The notes beneath the pieces were generated by a model that saw only the letters and a list, made by a program, of their open reading frames with translations, did no database searches and was not told the DNA's origin. Below, piece after piece: positions 53,253 through 62,429 of a stretch of 64,000 nucleotides of DNA. Source of the stretch: Bradyrhizobium sp. 1 (GTDB lineage: Bacteria; Pseudomonadota; Alphaproteobacteria; Rhizobiales; Xanthobacteraceae); the NCBI RefSeq assembly GCF_023073315.1, contig NZ_JADPJH010000034.1:515343-579342 (forward strand). Direction: 5' to 3'. Positions within the stretch are counted from its first letter, which is position 1. Every line of letters begins with the position of its first letter. Position numbers and translations under genes: made by a program.

Positions 53253-54329
53253 ATGACACGCCTTGTTCTGAACATCATCCTGCGTCTCGGTCGCTACGCC
53301 GTCCTCCCGGTCGCGGCGCTGGCCTGCGTGATCCTGGCCATTTGGTTGACGGCGCTCGATCGCTACGCCATCGCGACGCTGGCCACGGCGCCGATCGTGT
53401 TCGCCATTTTCACAGCCGCAATGGCGCTCGCGATCGGTCTTCTGTTTCTGCCCTCGCGCAAGCACCGGAGCTTCGAAGCGAACGAGGAGGCCGCCCCGGG
53501 CCTGTGGGCGGCGTGGACGGAGCTCGACCCAAGCTTTATCCGATCGAACCGCAGTTTGCTGATCAACACCGATTTCAACGCGTCGATCGGCGAGGTCAAC
53601 CGGTATGCCGGGCTGTTCGGGCGGCACGTCACCATGACCGTCGGCCTGCCGTTGCTGATCATCCTGGATGAGCCCGCCCTTCGCGCGATCATCGCCCATG
53701 AGGTGGCCCATGCCCGGCTCCGGCACACTTCTGGAAGCGTCAATCTTGCGGATTTCATCGCGGCGTCCGAGAACGTGCTCTTCTACGCCAATCCGGACTG
53801 GACCATTACCGGACGCATCGCGAGGGCCGTGCTCCACTCCATGATCGAATGGCTCGACAGGGAATATCGCGCGCTGTCACGGCAGAACGAGCTCCACGCC
53901 GATCTGGGCGCAGCCGAACAGGTTGGACGCGCCGGGATGGCGCGCGCCCTAGTGCTGATGGAAGCTTGCGGCACGCGCCTCACCGATCTCGTCTACGTCC
54001 CTCTGGAAAAGGAGATGCTGGGCGCCATCAACGCGCCACGCCCGCCGTTCGAGCGTGTCTTCAAGCAGCTTGGGAACATCAGGGCGCCGGAGCCGATGAG
54101 CGCAGCCGCACTCGCCGGTCTAACGCGCGAGCACGATCAGAACGCAACGCATCCGCCATTTGCCAAGCGGCTTGCCAATCTCGGATACGCCGGCGTCCCT
54201 GATATCGATGAGATCAAGACATCAGCCATCGACGGGCTTCTCTCGCCGGATGCGGCAAACGACATCGTCGCCCGCTTCGACGAGGATTGGCGGAAGAAGG
54301 CGCAGGCCTGGGTCACCGTCGGCAGGTGA
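53253..54329 (+). CDS. M48 family zinc metalloprotease, membrane-bound
   Basis: A 358-residue peptidase with two N-terminal membrane helices (YAVLPVAALACVILAIWLTAL and ATAPIVFAIFTAAMALAIGLLFL). The zinc motif HEVAH is at residues 149-153, and the third ligand is probably E213 in RQNELHADLGAAE. These fit the HtpX/Ste24-like M48 family that clears damaged membrane proteins. The adjoining lipoprotein gene suggests a periplasmic partner. Confidence 0.87.
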   Translation: MTRLVLNIILRLGRYAVLPVAALACVILAIWLTALDRYAIATLATAPIVFAIFTAAMALAIGLLFLPSRKHRSFEANEEAAPGLWAAWTELDPSFIRSNRSLLINTDFNASIGEVNRYAGLFGRHVTMTVGLPLLIILDEPALRAIIAHEVAHARLRHTSGSVNLADFIAASENVLFYANPDWTITGRIARAVLHSMIEWLDREYRALSRQNELHADLGAAEQVGRAGMARALVLMEACGTRLTDLVYVPLEKEMLGAINAPRPPFERVFKQLGNIRAPEPMSAAALAGLTREHDQNATHPPFAKRLANLGYAGVPDIDEIKTSAIDGLLSPDAANDIVARFDEDWRKKAQAWVTVGR

Positions 54330-54335
54330 GCGCCG

Positions 54336-54603
54336 TTACCACTGGTAGTTCACCACGCCCTTGCCGGCTTAGCCGCGCGTCACGTTCGAGAACTCGCCTT
54401 CAAAGGTCCCTGAGGCAGACCAGCCGGTCAACCATGTCTTTTCCACCGACGCCGTAGATTTGCCCGCGCGCCGGATATCTCGATGCGAGCGCGTGTCCGG
54501 CACGAGGCTGGACGGCGTGTCGCACCTGCTTGATTCTACGACCGGAATCCAGCCAGCGAGGGTTGCCTGCAATCAGGGCGTTCATATCTCGGCCCGGCCA
54601 CAC
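54336..54603 (-). pseudogene. Decayed C-terminal part of an outer-membrane beta-barrel protein
   Basis: On the minus strand the last codons read SASGTFEGEFSNVTRG, stop, AGKGVVNYQW, stop. This is the characteristic C-terminus of alphaproteobacterial autotransporter-type barrels, with an in-frame TAA replacing the usual Tyr codon before AGKG. Pieces of the preceding strands (IYGVGGKDMVDRL, and in another frame EKTWLTGW) show frameshifts. The 319-base gap 54330-54648 is otherwise without a gene. Confidence 0.5.
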
Positions 54604-54648
54604 CGAAAATCATGGTGTCGTTCTGAAAAAGTTCTTAAGCATCGCGCC

Positions 54649-56238
54649 ATGGCCACGAGTTACTTCATCGGTCCGTTTCGGCTGGATGCTGACGCTGCGC
54701 TTCTTTTTCGCGGCAGCGCGCCCGTCGCGCTCGGCCAACGCGCGATCGCCGTGCTGCGCGTGCTGGTGGAGCGCGCGGGAATACCGGTCTCAAAGGACGC
54801 GCTGATCAAACAGGCCTGGGCCGGCCTCATCGTCGAGGAGAGCAATCTTCCGGTCCAGGTCGCGGCATTGCGCCGCGTCTTCAGTGAAGAAGCAGGCGGC
54901 GAGCGCTGGATCGAGACCTTGCCCAAATACGGCTACCGGTTTGCAGGTCCGCTGAGCGCCGGTGCGCAGGATTCCGTGGCGGCGGAGCCGGTATCGCCGG
55001 TGTTTGGCGCGGCGACAGAGGCGCTTCCGCTTCCGCCGCAACCGGCGGTCGCGGTGCTGGCGTTCCAGAACATGAGCGGCGATCCCGAGCAGGACTATTT
55101 CGCCGACGGCGTCGTCGAGGAGATCATCACGACGCTGTCGCGCTTCCGCTCGCTGTTCGTGATCGCGCGCAATTCCAGCTTCACCTACAAGGGCCGCGCC
55201 GTCGACGTCAAACAAATCGGCCGCGAGCTCGGCGTCAGCTTCGTGCTCGAAGGCAGCGTGCGCAAATCGGCCGACCGTGTACGCATCACGGCCCAGCTGA
55301 TCGACGCGGCGACCGGCGCGCATCTGTGGGCCGACCGGTTCGATGGTGCGCTCGAGGACATCTTCGACCTCCAGGACCAGATCGCGCGGCAGGTGGTGGG
55401 GCTGCTGGTGCCGAAGCTCGAGCATTCCGCGATCGAGCGCGCCAAACGCAAGCCGACCGAGAGCCTTGGCGCCTACGAATATTATCTGCGCGGCACCGCG
55501 GCGATCTACCGCTTCACCATCCGCGAGGCCAATGTCGAAGCCTTGCAGATGTTTCGGCGCGCGATCGCGCTCGATCCGGAATTCGCGTCCGCCTACGGCA
55601 TGGCCGCCTATTGCTACGTCAAGGACCGGACCAACCGGTGGCCGACCGACGATCTCGCGCGCGACATTGCCGAGACCGACCGGCTGGCGCGGAATGCGAT
55701 CCGCCTCGGCAGCGACGACGCGCTGGCGCTGGCAACCAGCGCCGGGGCGCTCGCCTATGTCGTCCGCGATCTCGACACCGGCGCCGCTTGCATCGAGCAG
55801 GCGCTCCAAGTCAACCCCAACATGATGTGGGCGTCCTATTTCGCCGGCTTCATCAAGAGCTGGATGGGCGAGCCCGAAGCCGCAGTCGGACATCTGATGT
55901 ACGCGATGCGCCTCAGCCCGGTCGATCCGCTGATGCCGCTGATGCAGGTGGCAACCGCGCACGCCCATTTCTTCGCCGGCCGCTACACCGAGGCCTCGAC
56001 CTGGGCCAATGCGGCCCTGCGCGGCACGCCAAAGCTGTTGCCAGCGCTGCGCATCGGTGCATCCGCGGATGCGTTCACCGGAAATCTGGAGTCCGCGCGA
56101 AAGGCCGTGGCCCGGCTGCTCCAGATCAATCCCGATGAACGCGTGTCCAATTTGGAGGCGATCTACGGTCCCTACCGCCGTGCGGACGATGCCTGGCGCT
56201 ACGGCGAAGGATTGCGGCGCGCCGGACTGCCTGAGTGA
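54649..56238 (+). CDS. Winged-helix (OmpR-type) regulator with TolB-like and TPR domains
   Basis: A 529-residue cytoplasmic protein. Residues 1-100 form an OmpR/CadC-type winged helix (LGQRAIAVLRVLVERAGIPVSKDALIKQAWAGLIVEESNLPVQVAALRRVF, ending ETLPKYGYRF). Residues about 125-260 form the TolB-like domain found in this family (VAVLAFQNMSGDPEQDYFADGVVEEIITTLSRF, GVSFVLEGSVRKSADRVRITAQLIDAATGAHLWADRFDG). The rest is TPR-like helical repeats. There is no membrane helix, unlike CadC. Such proteins are often annotated as adenylate-cyclase-like, but no cyclase domain is present here. The target is unknown. Confidence 0.85.
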   Translation: MATSYFIGPFRLDADAALLFRGSAPVALGQRAIAVLRVLVERAGIPVSKDALIKQAWAGLIVEESNLPVQVAALRRVFSEEAGGERWIETLPKYGYRFAGPLSAGAQDSVAAEPVSPVFGAATEALPLPPQPAVAVLAFQNMSGDPEQDYFADGVVEEIITTLSRFRSLFVIARNSSFTYKGRAVDVKQIGRELGVSFVLEGSVRKSADRVRITAQLIDAATGAHLWADRFDGALEDIFDLQDQIARQVVGLLVPKLEHSAIERAKRKPTESLGAYEYYLRGTAAIYRFTIREANVEALQMFRRAIALDPEFASAYGMAAYCYVKDRTNRWPTDDLARDIAETDRLARNAIRLGSDDALALATSAGALAYVVRDLDTGAACIEQALQVNPNMMWASYFAGFIKSWMGEPEAAVGHLMYAMRLSPVDPLMPLMQVATAHAHFFAGRYTEASTWANAALRGTPKLLPALRIGASADAFTGNLESARKAVARLLQINPDERVSNLEAIYGPYRRADDAWRYGEGLRRAGLPE

Positions 56239-56383
56239 TCCGCACCGGCCGGCCATCAGAGGCAGGGATTCGTCACCGGCGGCCGCTTGACCGACAACAG
56301 CGTGTTCAAGGTCGAAACCCGCTTGTCGTGCTATTGCAGCCATCGCCTTGAGGCTGACGGGGAAGATATCGCCGAGCGGAAGC

Positions 56384-57418
56384 TTACTGCACCTCGATGT
56401 TCGCGTCCTTGACCAGCTTGCGCCAGCGTTCCTCCTCCTGCCCGACATAGCGATCGAGCTGTTCCGGAGCGCCGCCAACCATGATGAGGCCTTCGTTTGC
56501 CTCCAGTTGCTTGAAACCACCGGACTGAACGGCCTTTGCGACCGCCTGATTCAGGCGTGCAATCACGGGCGCTGGCGTTTTGGCCGGAGCGTACAATCCG
56601 TACCACGACTCGGCGGCATAGCCGGGCACTCCCGCCTCGGCGACGGTGGGCAATTGCGGAAATGCCGTCGAACGCTCGGCGGATGTGACAGCTAGCGCCC
56701 GCAGCTGACCCGCGGCCACCAGCGAGGCCGCGCTCGCCACGGTGGTGAACATCACGTCGATCTGTCCGCCCAGCAGATCGCTGATCGCAGGCGCCGCACC
56801 CTTGTAGGGCACCGCCGTCATCTTGACCTTCGCCATCGCATTGAACAGCTCGCCCGCGAGATGAGCCGAGGTGCCGGTGCCGAACGTCCCGAAATTGAGC
56901 TTGCCCGGATTGGCCTTGGCTTCAGTGATCAGATCGGAGATCGAGTTGATTTTGGATATCGGGTTGACGACGACGATATTGAACGACCGCGCGATCAGCG
57001 AGACCGCCGCGAAATCCTTGTGCGGATCGAACGGCAGCTTGCTGTAAAGGCTTGGGTTGACCGCGTGCGCGAAGGTGGCCATCAGCAGCGAATAGCCGTC
57101 GGGTTCGCTGGTGGCCACTGTCTGGGTTCCGATGATGGTCCCGGCGCCTGGCTTGTTCTCGATGATGACGGGCTTGCCCAAATCCGTTGAGATTTCCTGC
57201 GCCGTCGTTCGCGCGATGATGTCGGTCCCGCCACCGGCCGCGAAAGGCACCACGATCTTGACGATCTTGTCGGGATATTCGGCGCGCGCCGGCGCCACGC
57301 CCAGCCCCGCGACGACCGGCAAGACTATGCAGGCGAGGATGGCGCGGTCCGACCAGCGCCGTATGGCGAAACTCTTCTTGCGCGCGCCGTCGTGATTGAT
57401 GATTTCGCCAATGGCCAT
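56384..57418 (-). CDS. Bug family tripartite tricarboxylate-type substrate-binding protein
   Basis: A periplasmic binding protein of 344 residues in the TctC/Bug family. The signal region (RRWSDRAILACIVLPVVAGLGVAPARA) is followed by YPDKIVKIVVPFAAGGGTDIIARTTAQ, the opening of the family. PYKGAAPAISDLLGGQIDVMF is the second family block. The start at 57418 is chosen because GGTGGAG lies 6 bases upstream; ATG 57448 would overlap the previous gene by 8 bases. No TctA/TctB membrane genes are present, as is usual for orphan Bug proteins. Its operon encodes acyl-CoA enzymes, so the ligand is probably the carboxylic acid they process. Confidence 0.85.
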   Translation of the reverse strand: MAIGEIINHDGARKKSFAIRRWSDRAILACIVLPVVAGLGVAPARAEYPDKIVKIVVPFAAGGGTDIIARTTAQEISTDLGKPVIIENKPGAGTIIGTQTVATSEPDGYSLLMATFAHAVNPSLYSKLPFDPHKDFAAVSLIARSFNIVVVNPISKINSISDLITEAKANPGKLNFGTFGTGTSAHLAGELFNAMAKVKMTAVPYKGAAPAISDLLGGQIDVMFTTVASAASLVAAGQLRALAVTSAERSTAFPQLPTVAEAGVPGYAAESWYGLYAPAKTPAPVIARLNQAVAKAVQSGGFKQLEANEGLIMVGGAPEQLDRYVGQEEERWRKLVKDANIEVQ

Positions 57419-57440
57419 CTGGAGCTCCACCCGTTTTTGT

Positions 57441-59528
57441 TCAGACATTGAGAACGACCAATCCGTCGGCCGCCTTCACGCCCTCGCCCGCCGGCAGTAC
57501 AAACACCGGATTGATTTCAGCCTCGACGAGGCGGTCGCCGAGTTGCGCAACCATGCGCGAGAAAGCGACGATCGCTCTCGCGAGCGCTTCGACGTCGCAT
57601 TTCGGCCGGCCCCGAAAACCGTCCAGCAACGGCCATGTGACGAGATCGCGCGCCATCGCGTCGGCCTCGGACAGATCGAGACCGCTTCCCGGTGGGAGCA
57701 GACGCATCGTCGTGTCCTTGAACAATTCGGCGGTGACGCCGCCCATGCCGAGAAGGATCGCCGTCCCTAAGGGATCGCGATGCATCCCGAGAATGATTTC
57801 GACGCCGCCGGAGATCATCTCCTGAACCAGGAACCGTTCGGGTCGCTTCCCGGCCCTTTCCCCGACCTCCTTCGCCATCGCGGTCAGGCGGTCGCCAATT
57901 GCATCAGTGGTCAAATTGACCGCGACGCCGCCGACGTCGCTCTTGTGGGCGATCTCGCGCGAGAGAATCTTGAGCACGACCCGGCCACCGAAGTCGCGCG
58001 CCGCCTGTTCAGCTTCACTTGGCGTTGCGACCACCTTCTCTGCCACGACCGGAACGCCAAAACGGGCGAACAAGGTTTTGGCCTGTGCTTCATCCAGCGA
58101 TCCCGCCGGGAAGTCGCTGATATCGACTGCCGGCGCGATCGAGCCGGATGTCTGGATTTGCTCCGGCATTCCAGCCCGCAAAAGCCCGTCGAGCGCAGCA
58201 GCGCAGCTCTCGGCGGACGTATAGGCGGGGACGCCTCGCCGCGTGAGGATGGAGCCAACGTCGGGCGCGTGGGGGCTGACATAGGCAATGACGGGCTTGT
58301 CGCTCATCGGCAGGCAGTCGTGGATGGCATCGGCCATCAGCGTCGGCGATCCCACGGCCGACGAGCCGACGATAATGGTCAGCGCGTCGTAGGATGGACT
58401 TGCGAGCAGGATGCGGATTGCGGCGCGCAGCAGATCCGGCTGCAGACCGGCCAATGTCACGTCGATCGGATTGCGATCGAGCGCGGCGTGCGATCCCGAC
58501 TGAAGGCTGCGCAATTGCGCGGCCGTCTCAGGATCGGGAGCGGGTGTTGTAAAGCCGGCCACGCCGAGACTGTCGGACACGATCGTGCCGGCGCCGCCGG
58601 TCGAGGTGAGGATCGCCACACGCCGGCCGGAAAGCTTCCGTCCCGCCGCGAGAGCTGCGGGAATGTCGAGCAGGTCTTCGAACGCCTTCGCGCGGATCAC
58701 GCCGAGTTGCGCGAATAAAGCGTCGTACATGCGGTCGGAGCCCGCAAGCGCCCCCGTGTGCGAGACCGCCGCCTTTGCCCCCGCTTCCGACCGCCCGATC
58801 TTGAAGGCGACGACGGGTTTGCCGGCGCGTCGCGCCTTGAGAACCGCCTCCCGAAAGCGAGCCGGGTTGCGGATCGCCTCGATATAGAGCGCGATGACCC
58901 TGGTCGCGCTGTCGTCGGCAAGAAAGTCGATGAAATCAGCCAGTTCGAGATCGGCTTCGTTGCTGGTCGACACCAGCTTTGACAACCCTACCCCGCGCGC
59001 CGCGGCGCGCGACAACAAGGCGCCGAGAATGCCCCCGCTTTGCGAGACCAGACCGATCGAGCCGGTCGGAAAATGATCCATCGCCAGCGCGCCGGATGCG
59101 GACAGCACGATATTGTCGGTGAGATTGACGAGGCCGATCGTGTTCGGCCCGAGCAGGCGCATGAATCCGGCGGCCTCCATCAGCTGCTTCTGGCGCTCGG
59201 CGCCTTCCGCCCCGGTTTCGGTGAAGCCGCTGGCAAGGACGATCGCAGCCGCAGCTCCGCGCTCGGACAATTCGCGCACCGCGATGTGCGCGCGCTCCGC
59301 GCCGAGCAGGACAATGCCGACATCTGGCACATCAGGCAGCGACGCGATGTCGGGGTAGCAGCGCAGGCCGCCGATATCCGCGACCTTCGGATTGACGGGA
59401 TAGATCGCACCCGCAAAGCCGTGCTTCCGAAGATAGGAGACCGGCCGCCCCGCCGTCTTGCCCGGGTCTGCCGAGGCACCGATAATGGCGACGCTGCGCG
59501 GCCGGATCAGGCGTTCGATCGCATCCAT
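57441..59528 (-). CDS. NDP-forming acyl-CoA synthetase (acetate-CoA ligase type)
   Basis: A 695-residue fused ligase that activates a carboxylic acid with CoA and a nucleotide triphosphate. The CoA-binding domain opens SVAIIGASADPGKTAGRPVSYLRKHGFAG. The succinyl-CoA-ligase-like domain carries the phospho-histidine H257 in SHTGALAGSD. The C-terminal ATP-grasp part includes KILSREIAHKSDVGGVAVNL. Both subunits of archaeal enzymes are joined in one chain. It lies 3 bases after the enoyl-CoA hydratase stop and before the Bug gene, as a catabolic operon under the IclR regulator. The acid is unknown. Confidence 0.88.
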   Translation of the reverse strand: MDAIERLIRPRSVAIIGASADPGKTAGRPVSYLRKHGFAGAIYPVNPKVADIGGLRCYPDIASLPDVPDVGIVLLGAERAHIAVRELSERGAAAAIVLASGFTETGAEGAERQKQLMEAAGFMRLLGPNTIGLVNLTDNIVLSASGALAMDHFPTGSIGLVSQSGGILGALLSRAAARGVGLSKLVSTSNEADLELADFIDFLADDSATRVIALYIEAIRNPARFREAVLKARRAGKPVVAFKIGRSEAGAKAAVSHTGALAGSDRMYDALFAQLGVIRAKAFEDLLDIPAALAAGRKLSGRRVAILTSTGGAGTIVSDSLGVAGFTTPAPDPETAAQLRSLQSGSHAALDRNPIDVTLAGLQPDLLRAAIRILLASPSYDALTIIVGSSAVGSPTLMADAIHDCLPMSDKPVIAYVSPHAPDVGSILTRRGVPAYTSAESCAAALDGLLRAGMPEQIQTSGSIAPAVDISDFPAGSLDEAQAKTLFARFGVPVVAEKVVATPSEAEQAARDFGGRVVLKILSREIAHKSDVGGVAVNLTTDAIGDRLTAMAKEVGERAGKRPERFLVQEMISGGVEIILGMHRDPLGTAILLGMGGVTAELFKDTTMRLLPPGSGLDLSEADAMARDLVTWPLLDGFRGRPKCDVEALARAIVAFSRMVAQLGDRLVEAEINPVFVLPAGEGVKAADGLVVLNV

Positions 59529-59531
59529 CGG

Positions 59532-60323
59532 TCAATCCTTCGACGAGGATTGCGCAAGGAACGCCGTCACGGCGTCGCGATGCTCCGCGCTCGTATAGCA
59601 GATGGCCTGCGCCTGGCTGCCGAGACTGAAAATGTCATGCGCGGAATGCTCGAAGGTTTCGTTCAGGATCTTCTTGCCCAGCGCGAGCGCGGTGGGAGAC
59701 CCCTGAGCCAGTTCGACCGCCCAGGCCTGCGCTGCCGGCAGGAGTTCGGTCGCGGCCACCTTGCGATCGACGATGCCGAGCGAGAGCGCTTCGTCGGCCT
59801 CGACCATGCGCCCGGTGAAGATCAGCTCCTTGGCCCTGGGAAGCCCGACCCGGCGAGGCAGGAAATACAGTCCGCCGCCGTCGGGTATCAAGCCTCGCTT
59901 GATGTAGGACCAGGTGAATTTCGATCGCTCCGTTGCCATGACGAAGTCGCAGGCCAGCGCGGTGTCCGCACCGAGGCCCGCCGCGGCGCCGTTGACCGCG
60001 GCGATGGTCGGTTTCGGCAGGCCCAGCAGGAACGACTGCACGTGGTGCACACCCTGCTGACGGCTCCATCCGTTGAAAGCAACTTCGCCCTGCGGCGACT
60101 CGAGCCGGCGCTTCATGCCGCTGATATCTCCGCCGGCGCAGAAGGCGTTGCCGCGCCCGGTCAGCACCAGGGCCTTGATCGTCTTGTCACGGGCGACGGT
60201 TTCGAGCGCACTGACGAACTCGGCGCGCATGTCGTCGCTCATGGCGTTGCGCCGTTCCGGCCGGTTGAAAGCAATCGTCGCGATACCGGCTTCGACCGAA
60301 AATTCGATGAGCTGATAGGACAT
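59532..60323 (-). CDS. Enoyl-CoA hydratase/isomerase family protein
   Basis: A 263-residue crotonase-fold enzyme. FNRPERRNAMSDDMRAEFVSAL and LTGRGNAFCAGGDISGMKRR form the CoA site and oxyanion hole, and AAVNGAAAGLGADTALACDFVMA the second hole region. ALGKKILNETFEHSAHD lies at the C-terminus. It is the first gene of the operon with the acyl-CoA synthetase and binding protein. It would hydrate or isomerise the activated acid. Divergent from iclR. Confidence 0.87.
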   Translation of the reverse strand: MSYQLIEFSVEAGIATIAFNRPERRNAMSDDMRAEFVSALETVARDKTIKALVLTGRGNAFCAGGDISGMKRRLESPQGEVAFNGWSRQQGVHHVQSFLLGLPKPTIAAVNGAAAGLGADTALACDFVMATERSKFTWSYIKRGLIPDGGGLYFLPRRVGLPRAKELIFTGRMVEADEALSLGIVDRKVAATELLPAAQAWAVELAQGSPTALALGKKILNETFEHSAHDIFSLGSQAQAICYTSAEHRDAVTAFLAQSSSKD

Positions 60324-60419
60324 GGCAAGCTCCGTGGCGGGAGTCGTTGAGGCGTGCGCGGCCAGGCATTCTTCTTCCCGTGCCTATAGCGGCTTGCATC
60401 CTCAGGAACATCCCCCTAA

Positions 60420-60434
60420 TTCCACTTAGTGGAA
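60420..60434. promoter_or_regulatory. Perfect palindrome TTCCACT-T-AGTGGAA (probable IclR operator)
   Basis: Seven-base arms flank a single central T in the intergenic region between the enoyl-CoA hydratase operon and the iclR gene. Length and placement fit an IclR-type operator that controls both directions. Confidence 0.65.
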
Positions 60435-60466
60435 ATGCCTTATGGGAATGATTTGGGAGGCTGGAT

Positions 60467-61243
60467 GTGGCGCAGGCGCGCAGATACGCAGGCGGGATCG
60501 ACGGCAACCGGTCGCTCGAAAGGGGGGTCGAAATCCTGCGGGCTTTCCGTCCCGGCGTCGACACGCTGGGCAACGGCGAGATTGCGGAGCGAACCGGATT
60601 GCCGCGATCGACGGTCAGCCGGCTGATACGAACGCTGGTCAATTCCGGGATGCTCGACGAAGTCCGCACGGAGCGGACCTACCGTCTGGCCGCGTCCGTC
60701 ATCAGTATCGGCCACGCGATGCGGACAGGGTCACCCGTGCTCAACGCGATCGGAGCGATGATGCGGGCCGAGTCAGCGAAGCGCCGGCTCAACGTCGGGT
60801 TAGCTACCGCGGATCGAACCATGATGGTGTATCTCGAATCAATCCGCTACAGCCCGCGCCCGGCGCTCCGCAACGTGGTCGCCGGCCAGCAGGTGCCGAT
60901 GGAGTTGACCTCGCTCGGTCGTGCCTATCTCGCCGGCATTGCCGCGGCCGAGCATGAGCGATTGCTCAAACTGTTCAAACGCCGCAGCGCCGCGGCCACG
61001 AAGGCGCTGCTCGCGGACGTCCGGACATCGATCAGCTCCGTCGAACGCAACGGCTATTGCGCGGTGTCGTGGCAACCCGGCGTTCTTGCCGTCGCAACGC
61101 CCATCGTGCTCGAGGGGCTTCCGGTCTACGCACTGAACATGAGCCTGCAGAATGTCGATCGGTCCGATGCGCTGGCGCGCGAGATCGGGGCGTACCTCAA
61201 CGCCTTCGCAGCCAAGTGCAGGGAGGCGCTGGCGGGGCGCTGA
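60467..61243 (+). CDS. IclR family transcriptional regulator
   Basis: A 258-residue regulator starting at GTG 60467. The N-terminal winged helix is RSLERGVEILRAFRPGVDTLGNGEIAERTGLPRSTVSRLIRTLVNSGML. The effector domain is of the GAF-like IclR type (LGRAYLAGI, GYCAVSWQPGVLAVATPIV). It is divergent from the acyl-CoA operon with a symmetric site between. It probably senses the acid imported by the Bug protein or its CoA ester. Confidence 0.88.
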   Translation: MAQARRYAGGIDGNRSLERGVEILRAFRPGVDTLGNGEIAERTGLPRSTVSRLIRTLVNSGMLDEVRTERTYRLAASVISIGHAMRTGSPVLNAIGAMMRAESAKRRLNVGLATADRTMMVYLESIRYSPRPALRNVVAGQQVPMELTSLGRAYLAGIAAAEHERLLKLFKRRSAAATKALLADVRTSISSVERNGYCAVSWQPGVLAVATPIVLEGLPVYALNMSLQNVDRSDALAREIGAYLNAFAAKCREALAGR

Positions 61244-61287
61244 AGTCATTTGGGTGCGGCGCCTCGATCAAACGCCAGACCCGGCCA

Positions 61288-61881
61288 TCAAATCCCGCCG
61301 GGTAGCTCAACCCCCGCTTCCGTCAGGTCACGAAGGAATTTTCGCACCAGGAGCATGTTGGTTCTCTGCAGTTGGTGATTATTGCCGAACTTGAACTGGT
61401 TGGCTTCGGTCACGATCAGTCCTCCGTCGGTCTCGCGGAAAATGCCTTCCTTCTTCAAGCGATCGGCACGCCGTCGGACTGTTTCGATCGGCAGACCGAA
61501 AAAGCGGGACAGGGCGGCACGGGAAACGCCCTGCTTGATCTCATCCGGCTCAACAGCCAGGACACTGCCAAATTGCCGGTCCAGGTCGGGGTTCTTCATC
61601 ACCTTGAGCACGTTGGCGTTCAAGACCGCATGAATGATCATCAAGTCCAGCGGATCGAAATCGTAGTGGCGGAACATTTCGCTGGCTGCGCACAGCATGT
61701 AAGCCAACGAGTGGCGAGAGACGGCTCGGATCAAATCCGAGGCGATTTCCTCGCCTTTAGTCGTACCAACCATCGCCAGCGCCCGTTTCTGCGGATTTTC
61801 CGTTTCGGCGCCCACGAGCGGGTTGTTCGTATCCGTGACGCACCGCGCGTGAGGCACGACCGGTCTACTGTCTACCCCCAA
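61288..61881 (-). CDS. Hypothetical winged-helix protein
   Basis: A reading frame of up to 197 residues. The C-terminal half has a probable helix-turn-helix with wing (GVSRAALSRFFGLPIETVRRRADRLKKEGIFRETDGGLIVT). The N-terminal half has a helix-rich region (SDLIRAVSRHSLAYMLCAASEMFRHYDFDPLDLMIIHAVL). I cannot name the family. The start is uncertain: the outermost is TTG 61881, while the first ATG is at 61773. It may be a DNA-binding regulator, with no partner gene evident. Confidence 0.6.
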   Translation of the reverse strand: MGVDSRPVVPHARCVTDTNNPLVGAETENPQKRALAMVGTTKGEEIASDLIRAVSRHSLAYMLCAASEMFRHYDFDPLDLMIIHAVLNANVLKVMKNPDLDRQFGSVLAVEPDEIKQGVSRAALSRFFGLPIETVRRRADRLKKEGIFRETDGGLIVTEANQFKFGNNHQLQRTNMLLVRKFLRDLTEAGVELPGGI

Positions 61882-62003
61882 TATGGGTACGGTCGCGGTT
61901 CCATCGGGTCAATAGCTGGCTTGTCGGCAATATCATTTTCACCGATACGAGGTTGAATTGCCGGGCGCGAAATTGGCGCTTTACAACATTGGTCGTAGGC
62001 CAA

Positions 62004-62228
62004 ATGACATTTATCATCGAAGCCGTGAAAGACGATTGCCGCACCGTCGATTTCCGTTCCAGCGCCATCGTTGCGGTGATCCTGGCCCGCAAGCATGCGG
62101 TGAATGGTTTTGTGGTTTCGATCACGGACCCCGACGGGCGGCTTTTTTCCGCCGATCAGTTCAACCGTTTGCTGACGAGCAAGGGGCTTGGTTCGGATCC
62201 GATGGCGCATGATGTGGGGCGGCGCTGA
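62004..62228 (+). CDS. Small hypothetical protein
   Basis: A 74-residue reading frame (MTFIIEAVKDDCRTVDFRSSAIVAVILARKH at the N-terminus, then GFVVSITDPDGRLFSADQFNRLLT). The composition is that of a small folded protein and codon use is like its neighbours. I do not recognise a family. The start at 62004 is the first ATG that gives a plausible N-terminus; no clear ribosome site is seen. Confidence 0.4.
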   Translation: MTFIIEAVKDDCRTVDFRSSAIVAVILARKHAVNGFVVSITDPDGRLFSADQFNRLLTSKGLGSDPMAHDVGRR

Positions 62229-62429
62229 AGCGGGCCTGGTCGGCCCTCCGAAATCGTATTTCGTCTTCGCACCGGCGCTTGCGTCGCCGGGCCAGTTCGG
62301 GCGCCAAAGGAATTCGTTGGTCGTCATTTCCAAAATCCAGTTCCGGATCGAACAGGTCGCGGCAGCCTGCTAAACTCCGGCATGGTCGCGCTTAGGCCGC
62401 GACCGGGAATTCCGGGTGCGAGCAGGAAC

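Noticed and set aside
54790..56520. A 576-residue open frame on the minus strand opposite the winged-helix/TPR regulator
   Set aside because: It is antisense to a gene with clear domains, its composition is rich in Arg, Gly and Ala with no motif, and it arises from high GC at third positions.
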